A stretch of DNA of 64,000 nucleotides from Lewinellaceae bacterium. GTDB taxonomy: Bacteria; Bacteroidota; Bacteroidia; Chitinophagales; Saprospiraceae. Made by a program: the position numbers and the translations under genes. The stretch lies in assembly GCA_020636405.1 (NCBI GenBank), contig JACJXW010000007.1:372001-436000 (forward strand), written 5' to 3'. Shown here one piece after another: positions 35,952 through 44,604 of this stretch (position 1 is its first letter; each line of letters starts with the position of its first letter). The notes beneath the pieces were generated by a model. That model searched no databases, was not told where the DNA came from, and saw only the letters and a list, made by a program, of their open reading frames with translations.

Positions 35952-37475
35952 TTAAGGGTTACTTAATTCGTTAAATTGAACAAATGCCTTTCGAAGACGC
36001 CGGTCCACTTCTTCCTTGCCGAGCAACTCCATCATTTCGAAAATGGCAGGCCCTTTCATCGTTCCGGCCACGCCCAGGCGCAGGATCGGAAGCACGTCCC
36101 CGAACTTCAACCCCTTCTCGTTGATGAAGGCCTCGGCCTGAGCTTTAATGTTTTCGGCAGTATAGCCATTAAGGCTATGCAATTGGCCGGCCAGCTCGTC
36201 AAACAAGCCCTTGCGTTCCGGCGCCCAGCGCTTTTGGATCATTTTTTCGTCGTACTCGCGCGGCTCTTCAAAGAAAAAATACCCATTTTCCCAGAAATCG
36301 CCAAGCGTAATGGCGCGTTCGCGCATCAGTTCGATAAACCCCCGAAGGAAAGCATCCCCTGGCTCATAGCCGTGTGCTTTAATGATGGGCCTTACCTTTT
36401 CCAGTAAATAGCCGGCATCGGCTTTGATGATGTATTGTTGGTTAAACCACTTGGCTTTGTCGATATCGAAGCGGGTGCCCGACTTATTGATGCGTTCTAC
36501 GGAGAAGGTATCCACCAGTTCCTCCAGCGAAAAGACCTCCTGTTCGGTGCCGGGGTTCCATCCCAGCAGTGCCAGAAAGTTGATAGCCGCTTCCGGGAGG
36601 AAGCCATACTCGCGAAAGCCGGTGAAGGAGTCCTCTTCCGTTTGCCCATTCCAGGACAAGGGGAAGACAGGGAACCCAAAGCGGGCGCCGTCCCGTTTGC
36701 TCAATTTGCCTTTGCCGTCCGGCCGTAAGATCAGAGGAAGATGAGCAAATTCCGGCATCCGGCTTTCCCAGCCCAGGGCACGGTACAACAAGACGTGATG
36801 CGCCGTACTCGACAGCCATTCTTCTCCGCGAATGACGTGCGTGATCTCCATCAGATAGTCGTCCACCACATTGGCCATGTGGTAGGTCGGCATGCCGTCG
36901 GCCTTGAGCAGCACTTTGTCATCCAGTTCATTACTGTCAAAAGAAACCTGCCCGCGGACTTTGTCCTGAACACTTACCGTTTCATTTTCCGGCACCTTCA
37001 ACCGGATGACGTAGTCTTTACCTTCCGCCAGCGCGTGCGCCACCTCCTCTTGGGGAAGGGTGAGGCTGTTTTTCAGGCGCATGCGCACACTGGCGTCATA
37101 TTTAAAATTGGGGTCCTGTTCGCGCTGAGCGGCCAGTTCTTCCGGGGTATCGAAGGCATAGTAAGCACGCCCGGCTTCCACGAGCTGGGTAGTATACTTC
37201 TGATACAGCTCCTTTCGCTCCGATTGCCGGTAGGGGCCGTGATCTCCTCCGTATCCGGGGCCTTCATCCGGAACCAGGCCGAACCATTCCAGTGCCTCTT
37301 TGATATAATCTTCCGCTCCCGGCACGAAACGCGCCTGGTCGGTATCTTCAATACGCAGGATAAAAGTACCGCCGTGTTTTTTAGCCAGTAAGTAATTATA
37401 TAAAGCTGTACGAACGCCTCCGATATGAAGTGCTCCTGTCGGGCTCGGAGCGAAGCGCAGTCTCAGTTTTTCCAT
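35952..37475 (-). CDS. gltX: Glutamate-tRNA ligase
   Basis: This class I aminoacyl-tRNA synthetase charges tRNA-Glu. The 507-residue protein has the HIGH-type motif APSPTGALHIGGVRTALYNY at residues 8-27, the LRIEDTDQARF block, and KLSKRDGARFG at about 258 as the KMSKS equivalent. The C-terminal anticodon-binding helical domain follows. Bacteroidota enzymes of this length carry an insert near GFPVFPLSWNG, which is present here. The start MEKLRLRFAPSPTG is standard. It is first in a likely pair with the small acidic protein. Confidence 0.96.
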   Translation of the reverse strand: MEKLRLRFAPSPTGALHIGGVRTALYNYLLAKKHGGTFILRIEDTDQARFVPGAEDYIKEALEWFGLVPDEGPGYGGDHGPYRQSERKELYQKYTTQLVEAGRAYYAFDTPEELAAQREQDPNFKYDASVRMRLKNSLTLPQEEVAHALAEGKDYVIRLKVPENETVSVQDKVRGQVSFDSNELDDKVLLKADGMPTYHMANVVDDYLMEITHVIRGEEWLSSTAHHVLLYRALGWESRMPEFAHLPLILRPDGKGKLSKRDGARFGFPVFPLSWNGQTEEDSFTGFREYGFLPEAAINFLALLGWNPGTEQEVFSLEELVDTFSVERINKSGTRFDIDKAKWFNQQYIIKADAGYLLEKVRPIIKAHGYEPGDAFLRGFIELMRERAITLGDFWENGYFFFEEPREYDEKMIQKRWAPERKGLFDELAGQLHSLNGYTAENIKAQAEAFINEKGLKFGDVLPILRLGVAGTMKGPAIFEMMELLGKEEVDRRLRKAFVQFNELSNP

Positions 37476-37779
37476 CTGTATCGTGCTGATTTTACGCTAT
37501 TTGAAAAAAAATAAAAAAAAAGTGCCTTTTTGGCAGCAAATTGGCCGTCTTTAGCGTTGATGATAGAAACGAACCAACCTACCAATCAGGGAAGCATCAA
37601 TTTGCATATCCCTAACCAACTAGGCCCCCTGCTGGACAGCAAATGTAAGCAATTATATTCAGCTCGCCAGCCAGTTATTACCTGCTGAGAAACTACCCAG
37701 GTTTAAACAAGTATTTGCGCAAAGTGCGCATGCTATTCTTATATCCATTTTTATCCATGAACATTAATCCAAAAGAGCT
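37476..37779. other. Divergent intergenic region between gltX and deacetylase
   Basis: This 304-base region contains A-rich tracts next to gltX and CCAATTTG (minus strand, within 37541-37548), a poor match to the -7 box. No open frame, hairpin or repeat of note was seen. Confidence 0.5.
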
Positions 37780-38430
37780 ATGTACCTAGTAAAAACGCCA
37801 CAATTTATCCAAAACCTGTTCCCCAACTACACCTGGAGAATTCCCTCTCAGGAAAAGGTGCTGTATCTGACTTTCGACGACGGCCCTATCCCCCAGGTTA
37901 CGCCCTGGGTGCTGGAGCAACTGCAGGCCTTTCAGGCCAAGGCCACCTTCTTCTGCGTCGGCGACAATATCCGCAAATACCCGGATGTATTCGACCAGGT
38001 TGTCAGAAAGGGGCACGCCGTGGGCAACCATACTTTCAACCACATCAATGGCTGGCAGACGGAGAACATCTCCTACTTCCACAACGTGCGGCACTGCGCT
38101 AATATGGTGCATTCCGTATTGTTCCGCCCTCCGTACGGCAGGCTGAAGCCGAAGCAGGCGCAGTTTCTGCAGCGCCACTACCGAATCGTCATGTGGGATG
38201 TGCTCAGCGGTGACTTCGACCCCAAGCTGAGCGAGGAGCAATGCCTGGCCAATGTGATCAACAATGCCGAAAATGGCTCTATCGTCGTTTTTCACGATAG
38301 CCTCAAGGCAGAGGATAAGCTGCGCTACGCTCTGCCCCGGGTACTGGAGCACTTTGCCGAGCAGGGCTTCACCTTCGGCAAACTGAACGAGCAGGAACTG
38401 GCGGTCAGCCAGGTGAGAGTCAGCGCATAA
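37780..38430 (+). CDS. Polysaccharide deacetylase (NodB-like)
   Basis: This 216-residue carbohydrate esterase family 4 protein removes acetyl groups from N-acetylglucosamine polymers. The metal site is complete: TFDDGPIP at about residues 31-38 and HTFNH at about 88-92. The later motifs are RPPYGRLKPKQAQF (about 112), WDVLSGDFD (about 141) and VVFHDS (about 168). There is no signal peptide, so it is either cytosolic or released without a standard leader, as is typical for the short Bacteroidota version. Transcription ends at a strong terminator 40 bases downstream. Confidence 0.92.
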   Translation: MYLVKTPQFIQNLFPNYTWRIPSQEKVLYLTFDDGPIPQVTPWVLEQLQAFQAKATFFCVGDNIRKYPDVFDQVVRKGHAVGNHTFNHINGWQTENISYFHNVRHCANMVHSVLFRPPYGRLKPKQAQFLQRHYRIVMWDVLSGDFDPKLSEEQCLANVINNAENGSIVVFHDSLKAEDKLRYALPRVLEHFAEQGFTFGKLNEQELAVSQVRVSA

Positions 38431-38470
38431 CCCCCTGCATTTTCTGCAATATCTAGCATATATCTAGCTG

Positions 38471-38515
38471 AAAGCCGCTTCCCGGAGGCCCGGGAATGCG
38501 GCTTTTATTTTTTTC
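38471..38515 (+). terminator. Intrinsic terminator after the deacetylase gene
   Basis: AAAGCCGC-TTCCCGG (38471-38485) pairs with CCGGGAA-T-GCGGCTTT (38490-38505), and TTATTTTTTT follows. This is a classic rho-independent terminator. Confidence 0.85.
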
Positions 38516-38643
38516 GTTCGTTTTTCCGTTATATTAAGTAGCGTCTTTGGGAAATGGGAAGTGGGATAAGCTTCGGTGGCTGAAAGAAGGCGGACACGAG
38601 CGAAGCGACTGACGCAGTAAAGCGGAAGTAGGAATTCGAAAAC

Positions 38644-38799
38644 CTCATAACAAACTATAAACCAGCTAACTGCACCGAAATTAACTTTTCCCTTGCTCAA
38701 TTTGCCCGGTGAAAAGAGGCGGCGGGCTGTCCCTGTTTTGAGCCGAAAAAAGGGGTAACTTCGCTAAGTGAGCAGGAGAACTCTAGTCTCCTGCTCACT
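38644..38799 (-). repeat. Dispersed intergenic repeat, copy 2 (inverted relative to copy 1)
   Basis: Read on the minus strand this matches 6881-7069: a terminal AGTGAGCAGGAGA/TCTCCTGCTCACT hairpin (38767-38799, seven-base loop), then about 120 bases ending near TAGTTTGTTATG. The nested stem of copy 1 is absent, so the two copies differ by an insertion or deletion in the loop. It lies between the deacetylase terminator and the 3' end of exbD. Confidence 0.75.
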
Positions 38800-38817
38800 A
38801 GCGATGTGCCCTGCGCC

Positions 38818-39366
38818 CTACTCCTTCGCTATCATCTCCACCGGTTCCGCCTCTGAGATCACCAGTGGGATCTCCGCCCGTATCCTTTGCTGGCGAGAGG
38901 CGGAAAGCCGTTGGTAAGGTACCTGAAATTGGCGCAGCGCCTCATCCTCCCATAATTCGTGATAGGCGGCCATCAATTCGTTGTACACTTCCAGGTAAAC
39001 CTGGTAGCTGGTGCCTCGGTCATGTTGTAGGGAAATAACCGCTTTGTTCGGAGCGCTGGGGCGGGTAGGCAGAGCGCCGGGGTTCAGGATGAACGCTTTT
39101 GCCCGGGAGCGCAGCTCATCCGTTTCCGCCCGCCCGTTCTCTACGAACAGCTCGTTCAAGGCATTGATCCGGATCTTCAGCACATTGCGCTCCGGAATGG
39201 GCTTGGGCGGCACATTATCCACCCAAACCGGCAACCGAACGGCTATGCCGGTATCGACCAGAATGGTGGTGGTGACCAAAAAAAAGATGAGCAGCAGAAA
39301 GGCAATGTCCGCCATAGAACCCGCATTGACCCGATTGTCTTGCCGGCGATCTTGTTTTTTAAACAT
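38818..39366 (-). CDS. ExbD/TolR-family biopolymer transport protein, orphan
   Basis: ExbD proteins work with ExbB to energise TonB or similar transducers by proton flow. The 182-residue protein has a basic head (MFKKQDRRQDNRVNAGS). One helix (MADIAFLLLIFFLVTTTILV, about 18-37) carries the essential aspartate in its start (MADIAF). A periplasmic domain follows (NVLKIRINALNELFVENGRA). No exbB, tonB or second exbD lies nearby, which is unusual because Bacteroidota usually keep exbB-exbD-exbD together. It may serve a T9SS- or gliding-type motor, or be a moved copy. Confidence 0.88.
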   Translation of the reverse strand: MFKKQDRRQDNRVNAGSMADIAFLLLIFFLVTTTILVDTGIAVRLPVWVDNVPPKPIPERNVLKIRINALNELFVENGRAETDELRSRAKAFILNPGALPTRPSAPNKAVISLQHDRGTSYQVYLEVYNELMAAYHELWEDEALRQFQVPYQRLSASRQQRIRAEIPLVISEAEPVEMIAKE

Positions 39367-39694
39367 AACTTGTAGATTTGTGCTTTGCCTCTTCCGACAG
39401 GCAGCCGAGATAGCGCTATGCCGGAAATAGACAATGCTGGACAGAAAATGGCGGGTAGTTTAACGATGAGCTGGTATATAGGTGAAGATGCACCGCCCGT
39501 CTCTTTTGGCGTGAGCAACCGCTTTCATTTTAAAGCATTATATAGACATGCATTGAACAATTGAATGAAGTGCCCGGCCTTGGCGAACATCCCCTGTGTA
39601 TTTCTACTTATTTCTATACATTTCCCGATTTCTGCCCAGGCACATCACATACACAGCAACACGAATACGTACTTTCACTCATACACATCATACC

Positions 39695-40684
39695 ATGCTC
39701 CACTACCTCCACCGCTGGCGCGCACTCTGGGACCCCGACCGCTACCACGGCTGGGGGCGGCAAAACAGCTATTTCGAAGGCTGGTACTTTAAGATCGTAG
39801 ACCCCACCGAACGGTATGCATTTGCGATCATCCCGGGGATTTCCATGGGGCAGGACGGCCACCAGCACGCCTTCATCCAACTGCTCGACGGCAAGAAATG
39901 TACGGTGGCTTACCACGATTTTCCTGCCGGGGACTTTCTGCCTTCGTCCACTCACTTTGAAGTAAGGCTGGGCGAAAATGCTTTCTCGGCTGGCACTCTG
40001 AAACTGGCGTTGCCCGAACTGCAGGGAACCCTACAGTTGAAAGACATCACCCCCTGGCCCCGCATGCTGGGTGCGCCGGGGATCATGGGCTGGTACTCCT
40101 TCGTCCCCTTTATGGAGTGCTACCATGGGGTGGTCAGCCTCGACCACCACCTGGAGGGAAGCCTTGAGGTGTATGGCCAGCCGGCCGACTTCACAGGCGG
40201 CAAAGGGTATATTGAAAAAGACTGGGGGCAATCTTTCCCCTCCTCCTGGATCTGGCTGCAGAGCAACCACTTCGCCGATAGCCCCCGCACCTCCCTCATG
40301 GCGTCGGTGGCCAGGATCCCCTGGATCGGCAGCCACTTCATCGGATACATCGTCGGTTTCCTCCTGGAGGGGCGCCTCTACCGCTTTGCCACCTACACCG
40401 GCGCCTACATGCGGGCCACACTCGGGGAGGATACCGTTTTCCTGGGTTTCCGGGACAAAAAACACCGCCTCGAGATCGTCGCCCACAAGAAAGGCGGTAC
40501 CGGCCAACTGGTGTCGCCCATTTCCGGGAATATGACGGGTAAGGTCAATGAGAGCCTGCAGGCCACCGTCGAGGTGAAACTTTTTGAGGGAGATCAGTTG
40601 TTATATTCGGGCGAAGGGCAACATGCCGGACTGGAAGTGGCCGGCCCCGTTGAAGAACTTCTGACGGCAGAATGGCGCCGTTAG
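39695..40684 (+). CDS. Tocopherol-cyclase-like protein
   Basis: This 329-residue protein belongs to the tocopherol cyclase (VTE1) family by the signatures WDPDRYHGWGRQNSYFEGWY at about residues 9-28, FAIIPGIS, HQHAFIQLLDG, MGWYSFVPFMECYHGVVSL and KGYIEKDWGQSFPSSWIWLQ. In plants and cyanobacteria the enzyme closes the chromanol ring of tocopherol. Non-photosynthetic bacteria carry homologues of unknown role, perhaps acting on other lipids. The start at 39695 (MLHYLHRW) was chosen because the upstream codons in frame look non-coding. No quinone-biosynthesis genes lie beside it. Confidence 0.85.
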   Translation: MLHYLHRWRALWDPDRYHGWGRQNSYFEGWYFKIVDPTERYAFAIIPGISMGQDGHQHAFIQLLDGKKCTVAYHDFPAGDFLPSSTHFEVRLGENAFSAGTLKLALPELQGTLQLKDITPWPRMLGAPGIMGWYSFVPFMECYHGVVSLDHHLEGSLEVYGQPADFTGGKGYIEKDWGQSFPSSWIWLQSNHFADSPRTSLMASVARIPWIGSHFIGYIVGFLLEGRLYRFATYTGAYMRATLGEDTVFLGFRDKKHRLEIVAHKKGGTGQLVSPISGNMTGKVNESLQATVEVKLFEGDQLLYSGEGQHAGLEVAGPVEELLTAEWRR

Positions 40685-40745
40685 TAGATTTTCAAAATCG
40701 GAATTCCCCTTCAAATGGTTATATTTGACAGGTAACTTTGGAACA

Positions 40746-41132
40746 ATGAAAAATCCGTTCAAATCCTATATCAGCAAGTTTTCCGAATCCAAATTCTGGA
40801 AAAAGATCGCTCAATTTTCGCATCAGGCCGGCACTAAAACCGTCTATGCCGCCTTACTGCTCTTCTACGCCTACCGTCGTAAAGAAACACCCACCTGGGC
40901 CAAGAGCATCGTGCTGGGCACCCTGGGCTACCTCATCTCCCCCTTTGACGCCCTGCCCGACCTTACGCCCATCATTGGTTATACCGACGACCTCGGCGTG
41001 CTTTCCTTCGGGCTGGTTACCATCGCCTGTTACATCAACGACGGGGTGCGCGCCAAAGCCCGCGAGCAGTTGGGCAAATGGTTCAAAGACTATCAGGAGG
41101 AAGACCTGCAGGAAGTAGATGCGAAATTGTAA
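40746..41132 (+). CDS. YkvA-family (DUF1232) protein
   Basis: This 128-residue protein has the DUF1232 core: KTVYAALLLFYAYRRKETPT, then AKSIVLGTLGYLISPFDALP and DLTPIIGYTDDLGVLSFGLV. The PxDxxPDxxPxxGxxDD layout is diagnostic. One or two hydrophobic stretches suggest membrane association. The function is unknown; homologues in other phyla are linked to the envelope. The start at 40746 (MKNPFKSYISKFSES) follows the tocopherol-cyclase-like gene by 61 bases on the same strand, so cotranscription is possible. Confidence 0.88.
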   Translation: MKNPFKSYISKFSESKFWKKIAQFSHQAGTKTVYAALLLFYAYRRKETPTWAKSIVLGTLGYLISPFDALPDLTPIIGYTDDLGVLSFGLVTIACYINDGVRAKAREQLGKWFKDYQEEDLQEVDAKL

Positions 41133-41274
41133 GTTTCGTGGGCGTTTTCCTTCTGCCTAACGAAACCAGTGATTAACGAATAACTTCTCTATACGATTCC
41201 TCCCCTGCCTTGTTAAAATCATTCCAAATAAGGGCAAACGCTTTTCTGGTTATTTGTTTTTTTGCAACTTTGGC

Positions 41275-41532
41275 TTATTGTCCTGACGATGAGGTGTTTT
41301 GCCACAGTCGATGCGATTCGCCGTGGTAATAAGCCCAATGCCCACCTTCATCTGCCTGTACTACATACAATCCCAAAGGCTTCTCCCATATTGCAACCTC
41401 GGCCCCGGTAAGTTCTCCGGATCCAGGTTCGACACGCCAGGGAAGCATCATTCAGATACCAAATGGAAAATACCGAATGACGTAATCCCCCTGATAAACG
41501 CCGAAATACGCTTCAAACTGGCGCCAGGACAT
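41275..41532 (-). pseudogene. Possible small gene remnant split by an in-frame TGA
   Basis: On the minus strand one frame from an ATG at 41532 reads MSWRQFEAYFGVYQGDYVIR, then YFPFGI, a TGA (41452-41454), and at once MMLPWRVEPGSGELTGAEVA and a further 38 residues to a TAA at 41275. The composition (aromatic-rich, ordered, codon use like neighbours) looks protein-like, and the plus-strand frame over the same bases does not. I cannot name a family. It may be a degraded gene, a real 58-residue protein from the ATG at 41451, or chance. The rest of the gap (41133-41695) holds only a CAACTTTG -7-like box at 41265-41272. Confidence 0.35.
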
Positions 41533-41695
41533 TTACAGCCTAACCATATAACCTTATCCACCTCCGCCTGCGGCTTTGGAGGATCTGCCCCACAAAACCG
41601 GAAACTCATATAGGAATCGCCCTTGTGCTTCGATCCCGGAGTACAGAATGGTGATTTTTGGAATATTAAATAAAAAACGAGAAAATCATTTTCCC

Positions 41696-43000
41696 ATGAG
41701 ATACGACGCTATCGACCCAAGCTTGTTCCAACAGAACCGCAAGCGCTTCATGCGCAAAATGCAACCCGACTCCATTGCCATCTTTCAATCGAATGACCTG
41801 ATGCCGCGCAGCGGGGATACCTTCTTCCCTTTCCGGCAGAACTCCGGCTTGTTCTACCTCTCCGGGCTCGGCCAGGAAGAAACCGTACTCGTCCTCTTCC
41901 CCGACTGTATCAAGGAGGGTTTTCAGGAGCTGGCGTTCATCAAAAGGACGGACGAGCACATCGCTATCTGGGAAGGCCAGAAGTACACCAAAGAAGAAGC
42001 CAGTAAAATTTCCGGTATAGAAAAGATCTACTGGCTGGACGAAATGGATAAGATCCTGCACGAACTCATATTGCTGGCCAAACGCATCTATCTTAACCTC
42101 AACGAACACGACCGCTTCCAGTCGGAAGTCCTTACCCGGGACGTCCGCTTCGCCAAACAACTGATGGATCGCTATCCTCTGCACAAATACCACCGCTCTC
42201 AGCCCATCCTCAAGAAGCTGGCCATGGTGAAATCGCAAATGGAGGTCGAGCTTATCCAACGGTCAGTTGGCATCACCGGTAAAGCCTTCCAGCGCGTGCT
42301 GAAGACTACCCGCCCGGGTATGATGGAATACGAGATCGAAGCCGAGATCATCCACGAGTTCATCCGCAACGGCGCCAACGGGCACGCCTACGAGCCCATC
42401 GTTGCCAGCGGTCAAAACACTTGCGTCCTACACTACATCGACAATAACCAAAGGTGTGAAGACGGTAATCTGCTCCTGCTCGACTTCGGGGCCGAGTACG
42501 CCAACTACGCCGCCGACCTCAGCCGCACCATACCCGTGAATGGGCAGTTCTCCGCCCGGCAGCGGAGCGTCTACGATGCCGTGCTTCGGGTGCTGAAGGG
42601 CGCCCGCCAAATGCTCGTTCCCGGTATCACCATCGAAGAATACCATAAAGAAGTGGGCAAAATGGTGGAAAGTGAATTGCTGAAGCTCAAACTGCTCGAT
42701 AAAACCGATATCAAAAATCAGGACGAGAAGTACCCGGCCTACAAAAAGTTCTTCATGCACGGCACTTCCCACCATCTGGGGCTCGACGTACACGACCTGT
42801 CCAACCGTTACGATCCTGTACAAGCCGGCATGGTGTTCACCTGCGAGCCCGGCATCTATATCCGGGAGGAAGGCCTGGGCATTCGCCTGGAAAATGACAT
42901 TCTCGTCACCGACCACGGCCCGGTCGACCTGATGGCCGATATCCCAATCGAAGCAGAAGCGATCGAAGAGATGATGAATGCAGAGGTAATGGCTCAGTAA
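41696..43000 (+). CDS. pepP: Aminopeptidase P (Xaa-Pro aminopeptidase)
   Basis: This M24B metallopeptidase removes N-terminal residues before proline. The 434-residue protein has an N-terminal creatinase-like domain (about 1-175, with FFPFRQNSGLFYLSGLGQEE) and a pita-bread catalytic domain. The metal ligands are in LLLDFGAEYANYAADLSRTI (two Asp), HGTSHHLGLDVHD (His), TCEPGIYI (Glu) and IRLENDILVT (Glu). All five are present, so activity is expected. The start at 41696 (MRYDAIDPSLFQQNRKRF) was chosen as the family N-terminus; 40 upstream in-frame codons look non-coding. Confidence 0.93.
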   Translation: MRYDAIDPSLFQQNRKRFMRKMQPDSIAIFQSNDLMPRSGDTFFPFRQNSGLFYLSGLGQEETVLVLFPDCIKEGFQELAFIKRTDEHIAIWEGQKYTKEEASKISGIEKIYWLDEMDKILHELILLAKRIYLNLNEHDRFQSEVLTRDVRFAKQLMDRYPLHKYHRSQPILKKLAMVKSQMEVELIQRSVGITGKAFQRVLKTTRPGMMEYEIEAEIIHEFIRNGANGHAYEPIVASGQNTCVLHYIDNNQRCEDGNLLLLDFGAEYANYAADLSRTIPVNGQFSARQRSVYDAVLRVLKGARQMLVPGITIEEYHKEVGKMVESELLKLKLLDKTDIKNQDEKYPAYKKFFMHGTSHHLGLDVHDLSNRYDPVQAGMVFTCEPGIYIREEGLGIRLENDILVTDHGPVDLMADIPIEAEAIEEMMNAEVMAQ

Positions 43001-43064
43001 ACAAGGGTGGCCGAACTTTGTTTACACCCTGAATTTCAGCTCATTCCATCAGATCGCACCCAAT

Positions 43065-43679
43065 ATGACGGACACCCGTAAAAAGCTTCCCCTCGACCAG
43101 GATATTCTTCGCTTGCTGCAGGAGAGGGATCAACGGGCCATTACCCTGCTCTACGAGTATTACTCCCCTGCACTCTATAATATTATCTTACAATTGGTCA
43201 GGACGGAGGCTATTGCGGAGGAGGTCCTGCAGGATGCTTTCCTCAAGATCTGGGAAAAGGTAGAACAGTATGACCCCAAGAAGGGCCGGTTGTTCACCTG
43301 GATGGTTCGGGTTTGCCGGAATACCGCTATCGATACCCTGCGGTCAGGCCAGTTTAAGAAGGGAAGTAAAACCGATACCCTTCCGGATTCCGTAGATAAT
43401 GATGAAGCCCTATCTCAAAGCCCAACGGAAACCGACCCGGGACTGAGAAAAGTGGTCAGCAAAATGGATGAACAAAGCCGGAAGATCATCGATCTCTTGT
43501 TCTTTCAGGATTATACCCAAAGTGAAGCCAGCGAATTACTGGGCATACCCCTGGGCACGATCAAGTCGAGGTCCAGGAAAGCTATCCAGGATCTGCGCAC
43601 TATCCTCAAGGACGAGGGGCTGGGTTCCTTTTTATTACTTTCACTGATCGAAACTGTAAGAAGATACCTTGGATATTAA
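43065..43679 (+). CDS. ECF RNA polymerase sigma factor
   Basis: This 204-residue sigma-70-family factor of the extracytoplasmic-function class has region 2 at about residues 25-95 (RAITLLYEYYSPALYNIILQ, EVLQDAFLKIWEKVEQYDP, LFTWMVRVCRNTAIDTLRSG). Region 4 is at about 135-185 (IIDLLFFQDYTQSEASELLG, then IPLGTIKSRSRKAIQDLR). It belongs to the SigK-like group paired with RskA-type anti-sigma factors, and the next gene is exactly that. The last 11 bases overlap the anti-sigma start, pointing to translational coupling. A GAACTTTG box at 43013-43020 may be its promoter. Confidence 0.93.
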   Translation: MTDTRKKLPLDQDILRLLQERDQRAITLLYEYYSPALYNIILQLVRTEAIAEEVLQDAFLKIWEKVEQYDPKKGRLFTWMVRVCRNTAIDTLRSGQFKKGSKTDTLPDSVDNDEALSQSPTETDPGLRKVVSKMDEQSRKIIDLLFFQDYTQSEASELLGIPLGTIKSRSRKAIQDLRTILKDEGLGSFLLLSLIETVRRYLGY

Positions 43680-44451
43680 AGCCTACATAGCATCAGGTAT
43701 TCTGGAACAATACGTTCTGGGCAAGCTCTCTCCGCAGGAAGAGGCGGAAGTAGAGCAAATTGCCGGCCAGCATCCTGAGATCCGGCAGGAGCTCAGCGCC
43801 ATTGAGCTGGCGCTTGAGGAATATGCACTACTACACGGCAGAACACCACCTCCGGGGGTATTGTCCGCCATTCTCCAACGGCTGCACACCGAACAAAAAC
43901 TCACCGCCCATCCCGGCGGAGGGCGCAGGGCCTGGCTGGGGTATGCGGCAGGCCTGCTTCTGGTAGCCGCACTGGCCGCATTGCTGGCCCTCTACCAGAA
44001 AAACCAGCAACAACAAACGGCAATTGCCGGGCTGGATCAGCAATTAAATACCCTCCGGCAATCCTGCGACAGTGTGCAGATCTTTGCCCAACGCCTGGAA
44101 GATGCCCTCGATTTCGTCCGGCAACCTTCTACACGAGCCATTGTGATGGAAAGCACCGGGCTCTCGGAAGGCGCTGTAGCTACGGTTTTTTACAATCCGG
44201 AAACCCGGCGTTCCCTGATCGGCGTGGGCCAATTACCCGCCCCTGCTACCGACAAGCAATACCAGCTTTGGGCTATCACCAGCGCCGGGCCGGTCAGCAT
44301 GGGCGTATTTGAATTGGAAGCCGAAGATCAGCCCCTTCAGGAAGTAGATTTCGTTGGGGAGGCTCAAGCTTTCGCCGTTACCCTGGAAGGCCGGGGAGGG
44401 AGCCCGGTACCTACGCTCGCCCAGATGTACGTACTTGGAAACAACAGCTAA
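43669..44451 (+). CDS. RskA-like anti-sigma factor, TTG start
   Basis: This 260-residue membrane anti-sigma factor has an N-terminal sigma-binding region (MDIKAYIASGILEQYVLGKL, zinc-less), then one helix at about 88-107 (AAGLLLVAALAALLALYQ). A coiled coil (QQQQTAIAGLDQQLNTLRQ) leads into the periplasmic RskA domain (RAIVMESTGLSEGAVATVFY, LPAPATDKQYQLWAITSAGP, FAVTLEGRGGSPVPTLAQ). The start is TTG at 43669, inside the sigma gene's last codons. It was accepted because the next residues match the conserved family N-terminus and no ATG is available. It holds the ECF factor inactive until an envelope signal. Confidence 0.9.
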   Translation: MDIKAYIASGILEQYVLGKLSPQEEAEVEQIAGQHPEIRQELSAIELALEEYALLHGRTPPPGVLSAILQRLHTEQKLTAHPGGGRRAWLGYAAGLLLVAALAALLALYQKNQQQQTAIAGLDQQLNTLRQSCDSVQIFAQRLEDALDFVRQPSTRAIVMESTGLSEGAVATVFYNPETRRSLIGVGQLPAPATDKQYQLWAITSAGPVSMGVFELEAEDQPLQEVDFVGEAQAFAVTLEGRGGSPVPTLAQMYVLGNNS

Positions 44452-44534
44452 TCGGGTAGGAAATGAGAGCGAGGCCGATAGGCTTCCTACTGCGGCTGAT
44501 TACGGGCCCCTTAATGGTAGTCCGTCAGAAAGGA

Positions 44535-44562
44535 AAGGGAGTAGGCTATTGCCCACTCCCTT
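44535..44562. terminator. Hairpin between convergent anti-sigma and atpC genes
   Basis: AAGGGAGT (44535-44542) pairs with ACTCCCTT (44555-44562), with additional G/C pairing inside. T-rich sequence on the plus side (TTATATACTC) is weak. It probably serves both converging transcripts. Confidence 0.5.
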
Positions 44563-44604
44563 ATATACTCAGCAAAATGACTTTTCTCTGGGATAGCCAA
44601 CGGC

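Noticed and set aside
38464..38700. A 78-codon minus-strand frame beside the exbD gene
   Set aside because: It is made up of the terminator and part of dispersed repeat copy 2, and copy 1 does not preserve the frame.
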